The notes under the pieces: model-generated
Database searches by the model: none
The model's input: only the letters and a program-made list of their open reading frames with translations
What the model was told of the DNA's origin: nothing
Translations under genes and position numbers: made by a program
NCBI GenBank assembly: GCA_003557545.1
Contig: PWOD01000101.1
Location: 1 to 15,499 of the forward strand
Length of the DNA stretch: 15,499 bases
Reading direction: 5' to 3'
From: a bacterium
GTDB taxonomy: Bacteria; T1Sed10-126
Part shown: positions 15,429 to 15,499 of the stretch, in pieces
How the letters are laid out: each line of letters begins with the position of its first letter
Position numbering within the stretch: the stretch's first letter is position 1

Positions 15429-15457
15429 TTGACAAAAGGCCATCGTGTGGCCTCAAT
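15429..15457 (+). promoter_or_regulatory. Candidate promoter for the gene beyond the right edge
   Basis: A perfect TTGACA (15429-15434) is followed at 17 bp by CTCAAT (15452-15457), a weak -10 sharing only the last three bases with the consensus. Transcription from it would begin near 15464, downstream of most of the left arm of the stem that buries the ribosome site. Confidence 0.3.
15437..15453 (+). other. Short hairpin competing with the long stem
   Basis: AGGCCA (15437-15442) and TGGCCT (15448-15453) form a perfect 6-bp G+C-rich stem with loop TCGTG. It shares bases 15444-15453 with the left arm of the longer structure, so both cannot form at once. Confidence 0.5.
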
Positions 15458-15499
15458 AGTGTGTCCATGTAAAAAAATCACTATTGGAGGTATCACACG
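15444..15499 (+). promoter_or_regulatory. Long stem that would sequester a Shine-Dalgarno site
   Basis: CAATAGTG (15454-15461) pairs perfectly with CACTATTG (15479-15486). Outward, CCT (15451-15453) can pair with AGG (15488-15490) leaving G15487 bulged, and CGTGTG (15444-15449) pairs with CACACG (15494-15499). About 17 pairs in all enclose the GGAGG. The bases before CGTGTG are GGCCAT, so a start codon ATG right after the window would also be paired. Confidence 0.55.
15486..15490 (+). promoter_or_regulatory. Shine-Dalgarno site of a gene starting past the right edge
   Basis: GGAGG followed by nine bases to the window end gives normal spacing for a start codon at 15500. No start codon is visible within the window. 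Confidence 0.55.

Larger units (their letters stand above)
15379..15499 (+). mobile_element. Probable left end of an insertion sequence (IS256-like suggested)
   Basis: From about 15379 the sequence changes character: GGTTACGTCTTG and GGTGTAAATTGCC, then a TTGACA, an AAAAGGCCA hairpin and a perfect GGAGG nine nt before the window ends. The GTGTAAA-type terminus and the AAAGGCC inside it resemble IS256-family ends as I remember them; I could not compare sequences. A plus-strand gene, presumably the transposase, is expected to start at about 15500. The exact boundary, terminal repeat and target duplication cannot be set because the other end is outside. A host gene with a structured leader is the alternative. 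Confidence 0.4.

Noticed and set aside
1-15499. CRISPR array, tRNA or rRNA genes, phage or defence genes
   Set aside because: No regularly spaced repeats, no tRNA cloverleaf or rRNA segments and no proteins of such systems were seen in either strand.

Overview
The window looks like a chromosomal housekeeping region from a bacterium of moderate G+C. Fourteen protein genes lie head to tail on the minus strand, from peptide deformylase at the right (15121) to a partial glycyl-tRNA synthetase beta subunit cut by the left edge. Several features fit a Firmicutes-like lineage: a PgpH-type c-di-AMP phosphodiesterase, the phoH-pgpH-ybeY...recO-glyQ-glyS order, two-subunit GlyRS, strong Shine-Dalgarno sites and frequent TTG/GTG starts. 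I cannot place the organism more closely than that, and PgpH-like proteins also occur outside Firmicutes.

Layout in the direction of transcription, right to left: def and fmt (formyl-Met handling); cvpA, a TPR protein and metK (membrane protein, scaffold-like protein, S-adenosylmethionine synthesis); hisS and aspS (two class II synthetases); phoH, pgpH and ybeY (RNA-linked ATPase, c-di-AMP hydrolase, rRNA-maturation endonuclease); a CNNM/CorC transporter-like protein; recO (recombinational repair); glyQ and glyS. Most junctions are overlaps of 4-20 bp or gaps under 60 bp. The largest gap is 148 bp, before pgpH. I see no convincing internal terminator, so much of the cluster could be co-transcribed. 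There is no room for T-box leaders before glyQ, hisS or aspS, nor for a SAM riboswitch before metK.

The only accessory part is the right edge, 15128-15499. It holds an orphan C-terminal reading frame without a start (15176-15307), an A+T-rich spacer, and what looks like the left end of an insertion sequence, possibly IS256-like, whose plus-strand gene should begin at or just past the last base. Its leader can fold so that the Shine-Dalgarno, and probably the start codon, are buried in a long stem. A shorter competing hairpin and a TTGACA element placed inside the leader suggest read-through mRNA would be silenced while self-initiated mRNA would not. This resembles the protection structures known from IS10 and IS50.

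I did not find an undescribed multi-gene system. The points most worth following are the right-edge RNA structure, a YbeY that lacks its usual conserved Arg and Gly-Asp residues, an AspRS carrying the His associated with non-discriminating enzymes, and the unusually merged synthetase/translation/c-di-AMP gene cluster.
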